Origin: Piezodorus guildinii
Taxonomy: Eukaryota > Arthropoda > Insecta > Hemiptera > Pentatomidae
Reading direction: 5' to 3'
DNA length: 64,000 nucleotides
NCBI GenBank assembly: GCA_023052935.1
Contig: CM041298.1
Coordinates: forward strand, 56,456,990-56,520,989
In this document: positions 1 to 10,879 of the stretch, in pieces
Layout of the letters: every line of letters starts with the position of its first letter
Numbering within the stretch: the first letter of the stretch is position 1
Position numbers and translations under genes: made by a program
Notes under the pieces: model-generated
What the model was told of the DNA's origin: nothing
The model's input: the letters and a program-made list of their open reading frames with translations, nothing else
Database searches by the model: none

Positions 1-1128
1 CATCCTATCATCCAATTCCGATCCTGAAATAACATCCTTCATCCTGCAAAGACACCTTTGTCTTATCGAGGACTGGTGTAAAGCTTGGCGTATTAAGGTT
101 AATGAAAGCAAATGCACCCACGTCACCTTCACCCTTCGACGCAAATCCTGTCCAATGGTTCATTTCAATTCCATACCGCTTCCTTCCTCAGACACAGTCC
201 GGTATCTTGGCTTACTACTAGACAAAAGATTGACGTGGAACCCACATACAAGACTTAAACGAAAAGAACTCAACCGACGATTCGGACAGTTATACAGACT
301 ACTAAACAGAAAATCTAAGCTTACAGTTGACAACAAATTATTACTTTACAAGACAATACTGAAGCCAATCTGGACCTACGGACTTGAGCTGTGGGGGACA
401 GCTAAACGTTCTAACATCAAACGCATTCAATCCTTTCAATCCAAAGTCCTCCGAACAATAGTAAATGCTCCTTATTATGTCTCCAACTATACCTTACACC
501 ACGACCTTAATGTTCCATTTATTTCAGACCTGATTCCATCTAAATTTTCCAAATTCCACCAGAACCTCATTCATCATCCTAATCCTCTAGCACAATCCCT
601 ATCTAGCTCTACTCATCCATACAACCCTCCTAGAAGGTTGAAACGGCAGTGGCCCCGAGACATATTGTAAACATCTGTTCTGGAGTTCTGACACTGGTCA
701 GATTCTCCTCTCATGTGCGGTGTGATTGTGGCTGTGGCGCCCTTACTTAGCTTCCGCTGGTTCTCACCAGTGATGCGGCTGAGAAGGAGGCGCTGGGATC
801 CTTTGGACTCTGCTTGTCCTTCCACAAGTGGGGGGACAAGCCCTGTCCGGGGTTCTCGAGCTGATTGTAAATATTGTACATAGGTATGAATGTGAAATCT
901 TTTGTTTATTTATTTGTTAACTTCATTTATTTGTATTTATTTTGTCTATAAATTTTGTTATTGTATACGTTTATTTATTTTGATTTTATTTTATGTAATT
1001 TGACTTTCCTTTTGTTTATATTGTAAATATTGTATGAATGAGATCCTGTAGCACTATTATTATTGTCTATTATGACAAATTGTAATAAATACGAATAAAA
1101 AAAAAATAAAAAAGAAAAAAAAAAAAAA
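1..1128 (+). mobile_element. Jockey-type LINE (A1), 3' portion
   Basis: The 3' part of a non-LTR retrotransposon enters from the left window edge. It holds the C-terminal end of the reverse-transcriptase ORF (stop at 668-670), a 3' UTR of about 420 bp with a GC-rich block near 690-860, an AATAAA-like signal near 1083 and an impure poly(A) tail to about 1128. The same coding end and 3' UTR recur at 50,032-52,125, which defines the subfamily. The 5' end lies outside the window, so the target duplication cannot be checked. Confidence 0.9.
2..670 (+). CDS. LINE reverse transcriptase, C-terminal part (partial)
   Basis: One open frame runs from the window edge to TAA at 668-670. It reads as the region after the catalytic palm: an [17 protein letters not shown] block, VRYLGLLLDKRLTWNPH, the KPIWTYGLELWGTA block and VSNYTLHHDLNVPF. 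It ends in a basic RRLKRQWPRDIL tail. These blocks are typical of Jockey-clade ORF2 thumb and C-terminal regions. The FADD active site would lie just upstream, outside the window. No stop or frameshift is seen, unlike the sister copy at 50-52 kb, so this copy is younger or better preserved. Whether the whole element is active cannot be judged here. Confidence 0.88.
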   Translation: MLSSNSDPEITSFILQRHLCLIEDWCKAWRIKVNESKCTHVTFTLRRKSCPMVHFNSIPLPSSDTVRYLGLLLDKRLTWNPHTRLKRKELNRRFGQLYRLLNRKSKLTVDNKLLLYKTILKPIWTYGLELWGTAKRSNIKRIQSFQSKVLRTIVNAPYYVSNYTLHHDLNVPFISDLIPSKFSKFHQNLIHHPNPLAQSLSSSTHPYNPPRRLKRQWPRDIL

Positions 1129-1215
1129 AGTATCTAAGGAAGCGGTGACTCCGAAACTGTATTAACAAATATATAAATTTTCGGTTCTAATTTAATAAAA
1201 CTATTGGATTTCTTT

Positions 1216-1480
1216 TCCTAAAGGATGATGTTTATCAATTCATTATTGGGGTGAAGTGGCATAAAAGAAAATAAAGTGATTAACTTTAAATACACATTTA
1301 TTTATAAAATAGTAAATATTATTCCAACTTTAAATACACATTTATTTATAAAATAGTAAATATTATTCCACATACAAATACACAGACATTATTCATTATC
1401 GAGAATACTGAGGTTTGTTCAGATTTACCACTTAATATAACATCAAAAAGGTACCTTCGGACATAACTGCATAACTCTTC
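1216..1480 (+). repeat. Dispersed repeat X, copy 1
   Basis: Matches 44,880-45,120 by eye. Shared blocks include GTGGCATAAAAG, CATTTATTTATAAAA, TTCATTATC-AGAAT-CTGAGGTTTGTT and CATAGCT-like ends. No coding capacity was seen. It may be a non-autonomous element or an old segmental repeat, and the class is unknown. Confidence 0.65.
1282..1369 (+). repeat. 44-bp unit, two exact tandem copies
   Basis: Copies lie at 1282-1325 and 1326-1369 inside repeat X. The X copy near 45.0 kb has only one version of this stretch, so the duplication is local and later than the spread of X. Confidence 0.9.
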
Positions 1481-1937
1481 CTTGGCTTGACCGCCGACTT
1501 CATATCCTGCCCGGGCTATAGTTTACCCCCCAGGTAGAGCGCTATCCCTGCTCTAGGAGTGGAGGGGTGTTTATTTTGCATAGCTCTTCTAAGAAACCTT
1601 CCTGCTTGTAGCTCGGAAACTAATCTTTTAAACGATTACGAATTACTTCTTATCCTCCTAGTATTCCCGATACATAGCCATATTTACTTCTGGCATAGCT
1701 TGTAATTGATAATACTGAGGCTGATAATTATTGATGTCACAAATTGTAAAATAATATAAAGAGGCATTAGGGCATTTAGCTTTAACTCTGTGGCTTGACT
1801 CCCGACTCGTCACGTGGCTGGAATATGAATCACTCTCTCAGTTTTTCAAGCTCTTACCTTCATCACCTCTGCCCAATATTTTTATTAAAAATACTTTTTT
1901 TTTTAATTTTAATATCCCTCCCCATAATTTTCTATAC
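1481..1937. other. No gene recognised
   Basis: Moderate-GC stretches near 1490-1570 and 1780-1830 sit in AT-rich sequence. A 63-codon frame at 1795-1986 shows no recognisable domain and runs into the SINE head, so I do not treat it as a gene. Confidence 0.6.
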
Positions 1938-2214
1938 CATTAGGCTACTCTTATCCGGATCCCAGATCCGATCGAGCCCCGGCTGAGGTAGGATTGTTTA
2001 TTGCTATTCCAGCCCTGGGGCGACCATGGGATGTAGAGATCCTCTTATGAAACACCCAGCCTTTATTTAGTAAATATCCGAAAATTGGAGAAAAACCTGT
2101 AGGCCGAGCGTGATTTAAGCCTAATCACCTCCTTGCTTATTCGTTAGCCGTGAAGCAGTACAAATCTCTTTAACTACTGAACCCGAGAGCCTTCATAGAT
2201 TGTAAAGGTACAGG
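1938..2214 (+). mobile_element. tRNA-derived SINE-A (diverged copy)
   Basis: A tRNA-like head with a B-box-like GATCGAGCCCC near 1970 precedes the SINE-A body: the GGCGACCATGGGATG block, an AATTGGAGAAAAACCTG block, GGCCGAGCGTGATTTAAGCC, and the closing CATAGATTGTAAAGGTACAGG. It aligns by eye over its whole length with copies at 4.6, 32.2, 48.3 and 54.9 kb. Divergence is high, so this is an old copy. Confidence 0.75.
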
Positions 2215-2441
2215 TTTGTTAGTTATATGATTTCCTATTGGCTATGGTTACAACGGTAGAGGGAGGGGGGTATTCGACAGTCTCTTTGAAGATGAAAGTA
2301 ATAAGTTATCCTCAATTATATTCCTAATACCCTAATAGCGGCATTACAAACCCTAACAGATTACTGTGGCCATCTGGTTTACCTCACCGTCTTAGTCTCA
2401 GATAATATCAGATAAATGTTTCCGTAAGATGATATTAATTA

Positions 2442-3196
2442 CTTATTTATTTATATTTTATCGACATTTACAATGTTACATCAAGTAAATATGCTGATAA
2501 ATGATATGTACATGAAAAAACGTGAAGAGAGTCTAGTAATCAATCTAAACAAAAAGGTCTCGAGGCTATCTTCTCTTCAGAAGCCTCGGTGGATTATCAG
2601 GGATTGTAGAGGAAGCAAGGATTGAAACTAGTGTATGTGTGGAGTGCGAATGGAGTTTGTCATGGAAGGAATGATACCTGGTACAGGCCAAATCAGATAC
2701 ATACGGAACTTGGAGGTCTTTATGAATGATTTTATTCGTGACAAAGTAAGGAGCGTTGAGGATTATACGAAGGATTTTGGATTGTAAGGATTGGATACGG
2801 GAAGAATTGGATGGTTTAGTACAGCTTCATAGCTCAACTCCGTAGGTCCAGATTGGCCTTATGATTGTCATTTAAATGAGGCTTTTGTAGTTAAGTGAAA
2901 GGTTAGAGCGTCTGTCTAGTAAGTATTGGAGTAGCCGAAAACGTCGAGCAGTTTCTTGTCTTTTCAGTCTAGTATGTGGATTCCATGTAAGGCGTTTGTT
3001 AAGCAGGAGTCCTAAGTAGCGAATCTGTTCAACCGGGACAAGCGAAATATAAGGACACTGTAGGGCAGGATATCATAAGTTTTCGACGAAGGGTGCAAGT
3101 AATTTGAAGGGATTTATGGGAATTGATTTTAACTCTCCAATTCTGACACCATACCTCAAGGTCTCTGATGTGGGATTGGAGAGTCTTAGAGGCAAT
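2442..3196 (-). mobile_element. LINE A2 3' fragment, decayed
   Basis: Reverse-strand relic of the Jockey-type A2 subfamily (compare 14,001-15,005, 17,193-18,040 and 22,854-26,515). Recognisable on the minus strand are the coding tail before GGTCTCGAGGC (near 2557), the block read as KPIWTYG (near 2840) and the RYLG/LDKR block (near 2985). No long frame survives. A 9-bp AT-rich repeat TATTAATTA flanks it (2433-2441 and 3197-3205) and may be the target duplication, though such sequence is common here. Confidence 0.8.
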
Positions 3197-3205
3197 TATT
3201 AATTA

Positions 3206-4050
3206 TTAATATTATTTTGTATTTAAATTATAAAATAATGCATTTGAAGAACTCCCAGTATTCCCAACACTTAGCAACCCTAAATGGTTAAGTTACACTA
3301 CGTAAATATTGTAGTCGTTCTATATTTCAATGCATAACGGCGCTCGAAACAATCCATTTTTAACTTTTTAATTAATTATAATTTGGTAATATGAGGAGAT
3401 TATAATTGGCATGCTGATCAAAATCTCCATATAATCAGCATCAATGGTCTAATATTAAAATTATAGTTACGCACATAAATTATTTTAACCGAAGCTATTC
3501 ACCATGACGTAGTGGCTTTACATTTGACAAACAACTTCATAGAATGGGCGAAGCGCTCAGCAGTAATTTGGTTTTGACTTGTTCTCACCTGTCCCACAGC
3601 CGATGTAATATTTATACAATCATTAGCGCAAACTAATTAGTGATGACTCAACTGTTCAACTGTGTGTTTATCCTTCATCAGCTAGCGAAGCTCGCAATTT
3701 TATCATCAAAGGAAATTTCAAGCAACTAAGTCAAGGGCACTCAACTCAAGGTTATTATGTGGATATTTTGTTCGTTTTGGGGTTTCGTAAAGCATAATTT
3801 ACTATAATTAATAGAGTTACTATACTATATTAATAGACTATACTATAAAGGCATAATTGTTAAAATTAATAATTATTATTTACCTATATAAAGTGATCAA
3901 CAATTATCTAATAATCTTAACCTAATCTTTTCGGAAAGATAATCCTAATTTATTTATTGGTTATAAATTAACTGATAGACTCGATAACACACAATATACG
4001 CATGTCTTAAATTTAAACTTCTTAAGAATGTTTAATGATATGTTATGTAT
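3206..4050. other. AT-rich intergenic sequence, no feature recognised
   Basis: No open frame of note and no match to the repeat families defined in this window. A less AT-rich patch near 3530-3720 is single-copy here. Confidence 0.6.
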
Positions 4051-4053
4051 TCT

Positions 4054-4240
4054 TCATGGTACGTTAGCAACACTACTCTACATACCGACCTTCACATACC
4101 AAATGTCAACAAACAGATTACGACTTACACGGACCAATACTTTATTACAAAAAATGGCCACCACCAACATGCCTAACAATACTCGCAAAAGGTTGAAAAG
4201 TAGTTGGATGAGGGAACTTCTGACATATAAGCGTAATAGG
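4054..4240 (+). pseudogene. LINE ORF2 C-terminal remnant
   Basis: From TGG at 4057 one frame reads WYVSNTTLHTDLHIPNV, matching the conserved APWYVxNxTLHxDLxIP block near the end of Jockey/CR1-type ORF2. After a frameshift the reading continues in the frame of ATG 4028 as NNTRKRLKSSWMRELL, matching the basic RRLKRxWxRDLL tail of the window's other LINEs. The 109-codon frame 4028-4357 is a composite of both and is not a gene. This copy is more diverged than A1 and A2 and may be another subfamily. Confidence 0.7.
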
Positions 4241-4360
4241 AATCAATCCAGGAAGAGGTGGTTCTGGGCTTCCTCTCTCCATCTTGCCTATCACGCCACA
4301 ATATCAAAACCCTACCTCATACATACTGATTGTCAAGTGCATGAAAGGTTCCAATAAACA

Positions 4361-4620
4361 AATATTGAGATAAAAATTAAAATTAAATTATTCTGCATTT
4401 TTTGTTTCTATAATTTAAACGTTTGAAATTTAATTGACATTTTCAAATATGATTTGTTTTGTGGGTAGCTATGTGAAATATGGAAACTAATTTTTTTTTT
4501 ATTTTATAATTTTGGGTTGTCCTTAAAATAATGTTTAACTTTACATTTTTTTTAAATAACTCTCCATATAATAAACTGTTTACAATTGCTGGATTATCAA
4601 TTTGTATGAATGTCAATTTT
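4361..4620. other. AT-rich, no feature
   Basis: Low-complexity A/T-rich stretch with nothing recognised. Confidence 0.6.
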
Positions 4621-4624
4621 TTAG

Positions 4625-4904
4625 GTAGCGGCGTGGTCTAGTGGATCCGGATCCTGGGTTTGAATCCCGGGTTTGCCAGAATATAATTTATTTTGTCAAT
4701 TCAGTCGGGAGGTGACCCTAGGGTATGGAGACCCTCCTAGGGACCTATCCTCTATAAAGTGGGCACCAAAAAAATGGGTAAAACACCTGGCGGCTGAGCG
4801 TGGTCAAGGCCTAATCACATCGTTGCAATGCCGTTGGCCTAGAAACAGTACCAACCTCTATATGTACTGAGCCCAAGACCCCTCATGGGTTGTAGTGATA
4901 CAGG
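4625..4904 (+). mobile_element. tRNA-derived SINE-A
   Basis: The best-preserved SINE-A. The tRNA-like head starts GTAGCGGCGTGGTCTAGTGG and carries a strong B box (GGGTTTGAATCCCGGG near 4657-4672). The body has the tract GGTGACCCTAGGGTATGGAG, GGCGGCTGAGCGTGGTCAAG and a 3' CTCATGGGTTGTAGTGATAC end, followed by a T-rich tract. The 65-codon frame at 4673-4870 lies wholly inside this non-coding element and is not a gene. Confidence 0.85.
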
Positions 4905-5504
4905 TTTTTTTTTTTATACCCACTGCCATAACAAATCATTTGTTTATCTCGTACAATTTGGCTACTTGGAAATAATTCAGTCTTGACTACCTTGCCAAAG
5001 CGTGATTTTCGTATAATCTATTTCACGTGTTTAAAATCGGCTGATACAAGAAAAACGATAAAGTAATTTAAATCGCAACCTTGGTCTCTTTTAATTAATA
5101 TTCATTATAATTATTAATAGACTATTATATTAAGTTATCATTTTTATGATGATTTCAAATATTAATATTATTAGTTTATTCAAATGGGCTATTTCACCTA
5201 GTGTTGTTCAGTAGTGTCTTATTTATTGTTTTCGTTTTATGTATAACTTACAAGTGACTTGAAGGTTTATGACAAGTAGTCTAGCGTTGACTAAGTTAAA
5301 ACAGTGTCTCATCACTGAAAACTTAAGTTAATTTATTTCTAGGATTCTAAGTAGGACTGTTTCGAATAAAGTTTATACATAGCTTTGGATTGTATCATTC
5401 TTTGGCCTGACATTAAACTGAAACTTGAACTAGTTTGTTCCTAAGTACTGTTCCCAGTAACCTGGCTTCATAAATTAGAGACTACTATTACCTAAGTTTC
5501 GTAG
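4905..5504. other. AT-rich, no feature
   Basis: No ORF, RNA gene or repeat match seen. Confidence 0.55.
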
Positions 5505-5657
5505 GTATTCTCTGAAACAAACTGAAGTCTCACTAGGCAGCTCAATTCAGTGAAATCGCGCAACTTATGCCGCAAAGAATTCTGCCATACCGCGTTCGAA
5601 TCCGTGACCCTGGGAACAGAAGACAAGTGATTTATCCATAACACTACGCCGTTCCTT
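5505..5657 (-). mobile_element. SINE-A 5' head fragment
   Basis: On the minus strand, from 5657 downward, the sequence reads GAAGGAACGGCGTAGTG, then a B-box-like GGATTCGAACGCGG and GGCAGAATTC. This matches the head of the copy at 48,290 (GAGGAACGGCGTGGCCTAG). The body is truncated or strongly diverged. Confidence 0.6.
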
Positions 5658-6026
5658 CATAAAAAATGAAAAGAGAAAAAATATTTAAAAGAATGTAAAA
5701 AAAAAAAAAAAATGTAAAAATAATTCTGTTCGACAGTATTTGATTTTCAGCCAAAATAAAATCGATGTTCATAAATTGTTTTACCACTATTGCTTCTTCT
5801 TATATCTTTTATCAAGCCAAAATATTTCTTGTCACTTACTTCATGCTTTGATTAATTTGAAAATAGACCACATAATGTTTTTTTGTTTCATAGTGTTGAG
5901 TAGGATAGCAATGGTCATCAACGCTCTTTGGTTTTTATAGTAATGTTCAGTGTTACTGACATTTATTGAGTCACTTTCTTAGATTAGAATAAACGAGTAA
6001 AAGTAAACAGAAAAATATAGAAGGAG

Positions 6027-6340
6027 TATAAGAAAATGAATGAAAGATGTATCTCATTTATAAGAAAATGAATGAAAGATGTATCTCATTTATAAGAAAA
6101 TGAATGAAAGATGTATCTCATTTATAAGAAAATGAATGAAAGATGTATCTCATTTATAAGAAAATGAATGAAAGATGTATCTCATTTATAAGAAAATGAA
6201 TGAAAGATGTATCTCATTTATAAGAAAATGAATGAAAGATGTATCTCATTTATAAGAAAATGAATGAAAGATGTATCTCATTTATAAGAAAATGAATGAA
6301 AGATGTATCTCATTTATAAGAAAATGAATGAAAGATGTAT
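6027..6340 (+). repeat. 32-bp minisatellite, about 9.8 perfect copies
   Basis: The AGAAAATGAATGAAAGATG core starts at 6031, 6063, 6095, 6127, 6159, 6191, 6223, 6255, 6287 and 6319, an exact 32-bp period. Every full copy is identical and the last is cut after GATGTAT. 32 is not a multiple of 3 and no ORF crosses the array. Confidence 0.97.
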
Positions 6341-7035
6341 GGAGTTCAAATGCTGGAAATTAGTTTTGGAAAAAAATTATATAGGAATTTATTAGGAATA
6401 TTTAGGAATTTCCTATAGAAAATATAGGACTCTCCTATTTATGACATCTTTCCTATCACACAGCAGATACCAAAAGAAGTTACTAACATCTACATCCACA
6501 TAACAATTTAGATCTTTCATTAATTTATTTATTATTATTTCAGTTACATTTCCATCAACAATCCGTAAGTACCTCCCTCTAACGGACCGTGACCAGATTT
6601 CACTGACCAAACCAACAATTTCCGTCTCCGAACTCCCCTCTCACCTCGTCGCGCCGTCAAATCCCAACTCAATAAATTCAGCTCTAATCCTCCGATCCTC
6701 CATTCCCTTGGACATTAACAAGTTTTAGCATTTATTATCATATTGGGCAAGCATTCTTGCTGTCAAATGACGTCTGACCGCGCCTCCAACATCTTTCTCT
6801 CTTAAATAAATTTTTATTTAAGGTAAAATTATGGAATTTTTTTAATGAACTTTCTGAATGAACCAAACCAAAAATTTGTTTTTCAAAATTATTTCTCACA
6901 CAACTGAGAGCACAACCATTCGCTAATTTCATAAATAACCCAGTCATAATGTGTTAAAGATAGGCAAAACTATACCTCAACAACACCTCAGATTTAGCTC
7001 TTAAATTAAAAAAAAGAAAGAAATCTAGCTACTTT
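6341..7035. other. AT-rich with possible old LINE tail
   Basis: A C-rich stretch at about 6630-6715 can be read on the plus strand as a Ser/Pro/Leu-rich peptide like the extreme C-terminus of some LINE ORF2 proteins. It is too short to assign. Nothing else recognised. Confidence 0.3.
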
Positions 7036-7039
7036 TTAG

Positions 7040-7125
7040 CCTTAAGAGTCATCTACATGACTATCATTGGAACAATTTGGACTGCGGAGTTGAGCTTTGG
7101 GGGCTCAACTGAACCAGCGAATTTT
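7040..7125 (+). pseudogene. LINE A-type fragment (KPIWTYG block)
   Basis: The plus strand reads IYMTIIGTIWTAELSFGGSTEPANF, aligning with IYITIIKPIWTYGVELWGSTKPSN of the A2 element near 26,060-26,135. Only this short stretch remains. Confidence 0.6.
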
Positions 7126-7408
7126 CAATTTACAAATTGACTTTATAACTTAATTATTTATCCTTAACCATTTTTAGACATTAGTTATTTATCCATCTCC
7201 TTAACTCTCATTCTTTCCAACATCTATTCTTAGGGAACTCTACTCGTCCCAGAAAATAAATTTATTTTCATTCATTCATTTTATTATATTAAACATAGGT
7301 AAAACTATCTATAAAAGTATACATGCAATCGATATCAAGAATATTTTCTAATGATAGGGAATCATTGTTATGTTCTATATGTAATCTATATCTATATATA
7401 TAGAATCT

Positions 7409-7950
7409 ATTTCCACACTCAAACAGCTCTATAGATTCCGTGAATCCTTACCTTTAAAAACCTGTCAGGTACATGTTACCTCTATTATCTTCCCAAACTT
7501 TGACTACGGTTGCCTGGTGTACGGGGGACTAACTGATGAACTAGAAATAAAATTAAAACGACTTATGAATTGTTTCATCAGATTCATTTTCGGAGCCCGT
7601 AGACGTGATCATATTTCTGGTTATTATACAATCTTAAAATGGCTCTATCCTTCTGTTCAACGACAATATTTCCTTGGTTCCTACTTATTCCTAACTCTAA
7701 GAAATAGAAAACCTTTCTACATAATAGAGGAATATTATGTATCCATTCGTTCAATACTAGAACCCAATCAATCAAATTTTATACCCCATTACATAAACCG
7801 CATCATTTCACAAATCGTTACTCTTTCGTTCCTCATCCTTCTGGAATTCGCTGCCCATCTCCATTCGTAAAGCCACCTCTCTCTCTCTCTTCCTTCAAAC
7901 ATCAACTCTTCCACTACCAACTCACATCTCAATCTTCCGTTGCAATGTAA
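7409..7950 (+). pseudogene. LINE reverse transcriptase C-terminal relic (non-A family)
   Basis: From 7409 one frame reads through ISTLKQLYRFRESLPL, FPNFDYGCLVYGGLTDELE, LKRLMNCFIRFIFGARRRDH and a YFLGSYLF block. This is the thumb region of LINE reverse transcriptases of the type with a DYxxxVYxxL motif. Near 7800 the frame shifts, and a neighbouring frame continues as [14 protein letters not shown]. It lacks the palm domain, so it is a 5'-truncated copy. Its sequence differs clearly from A1 and A2. Confidence 0.75.
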
Positions 7951-7953
7951 AAC

Positions 7954-8026
<73 letters not shown>
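7954..8026. repeat. (TA)n microsatellite
   Basis: About 70 bp of TA with one CA interruption near 7968. Confidence 0.98.
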
Positions 8027-8029
<3 letters not shown>

Positions 8030-8110
8030 TAAATTTGTAAAGATTTATAGATATAATGAATATTTGATCCTTTACATGTATACATATTTTTTCTTTTATA
8101 TTCATATTTT

Positions 8111-8111
<1 letters not shown>

Positions 8112-8162
<51 letters not shown>
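8112..8162. repeat. (TA)n microsatellite plus T-run
   Basis: About 50 bp of TA followed by a T-run to about 8177. Confidence 0.98.
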
Positions 8163-8171
<9 letters not shown>

Positions 8172-8472
8172 TTTTTATACATATTTTCTTTAAGTTACCA
8201 GACCATAAGGATTTCTTTCTGTTCATTGTTCATTATTATAAGAGGACTTGATCACAGAATAAAATAAATTTTTCATTCATTCATATATGTATATAGTATG
8301 ATATTTAATTATGTCTGTATTCAACATAGGAATGTGCCATAATAAGTTATGATAACTATTCATTGTTTCTAAATCCGTTAGTTAAGTAATTATACTTGAG
8401 TCTTAAAAGAACAGAAAAATAACATTTCTAAAGTACATTGGTGTTATTCTTAAGGAAGCACTCTTCCCAGAA

Positions 8473-8665
8473 AATAAATTTATTTTTATTCATTCATTTT
8501 AATATATTAAACAATGGTAAAACTATCTATAAATTTACACATGCAATCGATTTCAAGAATATTTTCTAAAATAGGTAAACATTGTTATGTTTTATATGTA
8601 ATCCATGTCTATATGTATATAGTATAAAATTTATTTATGTCTGTATTCAACACAGGAATGTGCCA
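8473..8665 (+). repeat. Duplicated segment, copy B (uninterrupted)
   Basis: Continuous counterpart of copy A. It shows the empty-site arrangement ATGTCTATATGTATATAGTATAAAAT where copy A carries the LINE relic. Confidence 0.8.
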
Positions 8666-8670
8666 TATTA

Positions 8671-9895
8671 AGTGAATTATCTTTTGAGTTATAATTTGAC
8701 GACATTTACATATTTCACCTCTTTTATGTGCGCAATAATAGTCCTTGAGAAAAGATTCATATTTCTTCACTCGAAAAATATTTTTTAAGGAAAAGTAAAA
8801 GATAGCTGCAAAAACTAATAAATATTATTAAAAAAATAATTGTACAATTAATTAGGTTTTTTTAAATTTTATCCGTCACGTAGAAAGTCTAATAGTCCAC
8901 ACATTTATTTTTATTCCTAGTCATTCTGTGAATGGCGATACTAGACTTACTTAGGAACAGAAAAAAATGAATTAAAAGGGTCGTAAAAGAAAGGAGAAAA
9001 CTGTTCTTCATATTCGCCATTGGTCTAAAGCGAGAAAGCTAGCACTCCACTCTGGCTCAGTACTTAGGATGGGAACTGAAAGGGCTTTCCCGCGTAGAAA
9101 GAAAGGAGGGAAATGATGAGGGTTTTTATCCCCAGTTTACTAATGAGCAGTATCCATTACCGCAATCTTTATGAGCCAATGAAACATAAGCGAGTCATAT
9201 TATCATCACTGTGTTGAAGAAAAGAAGAGGGTTTCATTAATGAGGATCTTTAACCTAATATGAAACGTAGTTAAGAAAGTGATACCCCTTTAGCGTAAGT
9301 CCTTCGGTTGTACGTTTACTCGAGTTGAATATAAGTTACTCAAAAACCACAAAAACATAGTAATTTAGTAATTATTATAAAGTATAGAGCAACCGACGAT
9401 GTCCAGTGTGCCCGAAAGGTGTCATTTGGAAGTTTTGGTTTATTATTTTCAAAAATTTAACCTTTGAAATCGATCAAGAAAAAAATTATAATAAAACAAA
9501 AATTATCCTTCCTCAAAATTTGTGGGCTTACTTTTGCAACGTATGCAGGTACACCGACTGCCGCTGTTCTCCGAAACTTCTCTACCATTTTTTTTTTAAT
9601 TAGAAAAAAAAAATACCAGGACATCAGACGATGATCCCAACACCTAGACGTGATATCAGCCGATAAGATTTAAATTGGCGTCCGATTAAAAACTATTTAA
9701 TTAAATTACATATTTGTTTTTGAAGGTAGCGAACAAATTTAATAATTTTTTCTAATCGAGAAATCCCGATTTATTATTGAACATAAAAAAAAATTGAAAT
9801 TGTATGTACATATACGCCCATAATTCAGTTATTCTTTTAGATGGAGAAAAATATGTATAGAGTTTTAGAATCTGTAAAGCCCAATAGGCATAAAA
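8671..9895. other. Single-copy sequence, no gene recognised
   Basis: About 8,950-9,340 is less AT-rich than its surroundings and has no match elsewhere in the window. Short frames such as 9406-9603 show no domain. Confidence 0.5.
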
Positions 9896-9899
9896 ATAA

Positions 9900-10862
9900 T
9901 TATCCTTATATTTGAGTCACAAATTAGAAGAGATGGGATTCACCTAAAACTTGATTAATATTGAAGATAGAGAAAAATGAAAACGATTTCAAAAATGAAG
10001 ACTTGGCGATGTAAGAAAAAGAAAAAAAATCTTATGTGGTCAAACTACAAATTATAAGAGACGTGATCCCCAATTACTGATATAATGATAGAAAAAAAGA
10101 GTAATGATTTTTGGAATCAGAAAGTTTTATTTGAATTATTTCAAGGATAATCAAAAGGAAGTAGTGAAAAGGACAGTAAAAAGGGATAATATACTTCATA
10201 TAATAAAAATTTAACATAATAACTAAAAATCGATAGTAATAATAAATTGAATGTCCTTGACTGCTGATTGAATTTAAATGGATTCTCAGTATACTGAAAG
10301 GTAAGAACGAAATCAATAAAAATCATACAATAAGAATGAGGAAAACCGTAATACAATAAGAATATGTATGTAAAATAAAAAATGATTCATATAAAAAGCA
10401 CATAACATAATTAGTATTAACACGGATAATGAATTGGATAACTTGTTTCAGGACCTCCTGGTTGTAGAATAGTAAATCAATAATTGTATTATTATTTAGT
10501 TTCTCGATGGTTTTCCTTATGTATAAATTGGTAAAATAAGTTAAGATAAATAACTAAGGTTCACGAAAATGGATTTTGTTTGGACTATTTTTTAATTTTA
10601 TTTTACCTGGACGCCAGACGTGACATATATCCAGTTATAGAGCTATACGTCCATAAACGCAAAGGGAAATTGTTATTTGTTTTCTGAATCAAAACAACTA
10701 AAAATGATAAATAATAAAAAAAGTCTTATACGGTAAAGCCACAACTTATAAGAGATATTATTCCCCGATAACTCAGTTATTATTGATGATAATAATGAGT
10801 TTTGGAATCAAGAATTTTTATTTGAATTATTTGAATGATAATTTAAAGGAAATAGTAAAAAG
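9900..10862 (+). repeat. Diverged direct repeats (about 135 bp)
   Basis: About 10,035-10,175 resembles 10,728-10,862. Shared blocks are ACAA-TTATAAGAGA, a CCCC-A-TAACT-like block, TTTTATTTGAATTATTT and GATAAT followed by AAAGGAA-TAGT-AAAAG. A weaker third version lies near 9,915-9,990. No coding potential. The minus-strand frames 10,074-10,356 are AT-rich noise. Confidence 0.55.
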
Positions 10863-10879
10863 TTCTAGTTTTTTTTTTC

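Larger units (their letters stand above)
7258..8345 (+). repeat. Duplicated segment, copy A (interrupted)
   Basis: The left part 7258-7400 and right part about 8283-8345 together match the continuous copy B at about 8473-8665. The shared order is AATAAATTTATTTT, AAAACTATCTATAAA, ATGCAATCGAT, AGAATATTTTCTAA, TTGTTATGTT, ATGTATATAGTAT, CTGTATTCAACA and GGAATGTGCCAT. Copy A is split by about 0.88 kb holding the LINE relic at 7409-7950 and two (TA)n arrays. Confidence 0.8.

Noticed and set aside
613..825. 70-codon minus-strand frame, similar frame at 51,620-51,847
   Set aside because: It lies antisense in the LINE A1 3' UTR. Similarity between the two follows from element copies being alike and is not evidence of coding.
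4028..4357. 109-codon open frame as a host gene
   Set aside because: Its only recognisable part matches LINE C-terminal tails, and the neighbouring frame carries the preceding LINE block.
6027..6340. CRISPR-like array
   Set aside because: Units are directly tandem at 32 bp with no unique spacers, in a eukaryotic context. It is a minisatellite.
7789..8267. 145- and 67-codon frames rich in Ile/Tyr
   Set aside because: They read through (TA)n arrays. Low-complexity artefacts. The same applies to frames at 38,051-38,278, 46,654-46,984 and 57,481-57,678.
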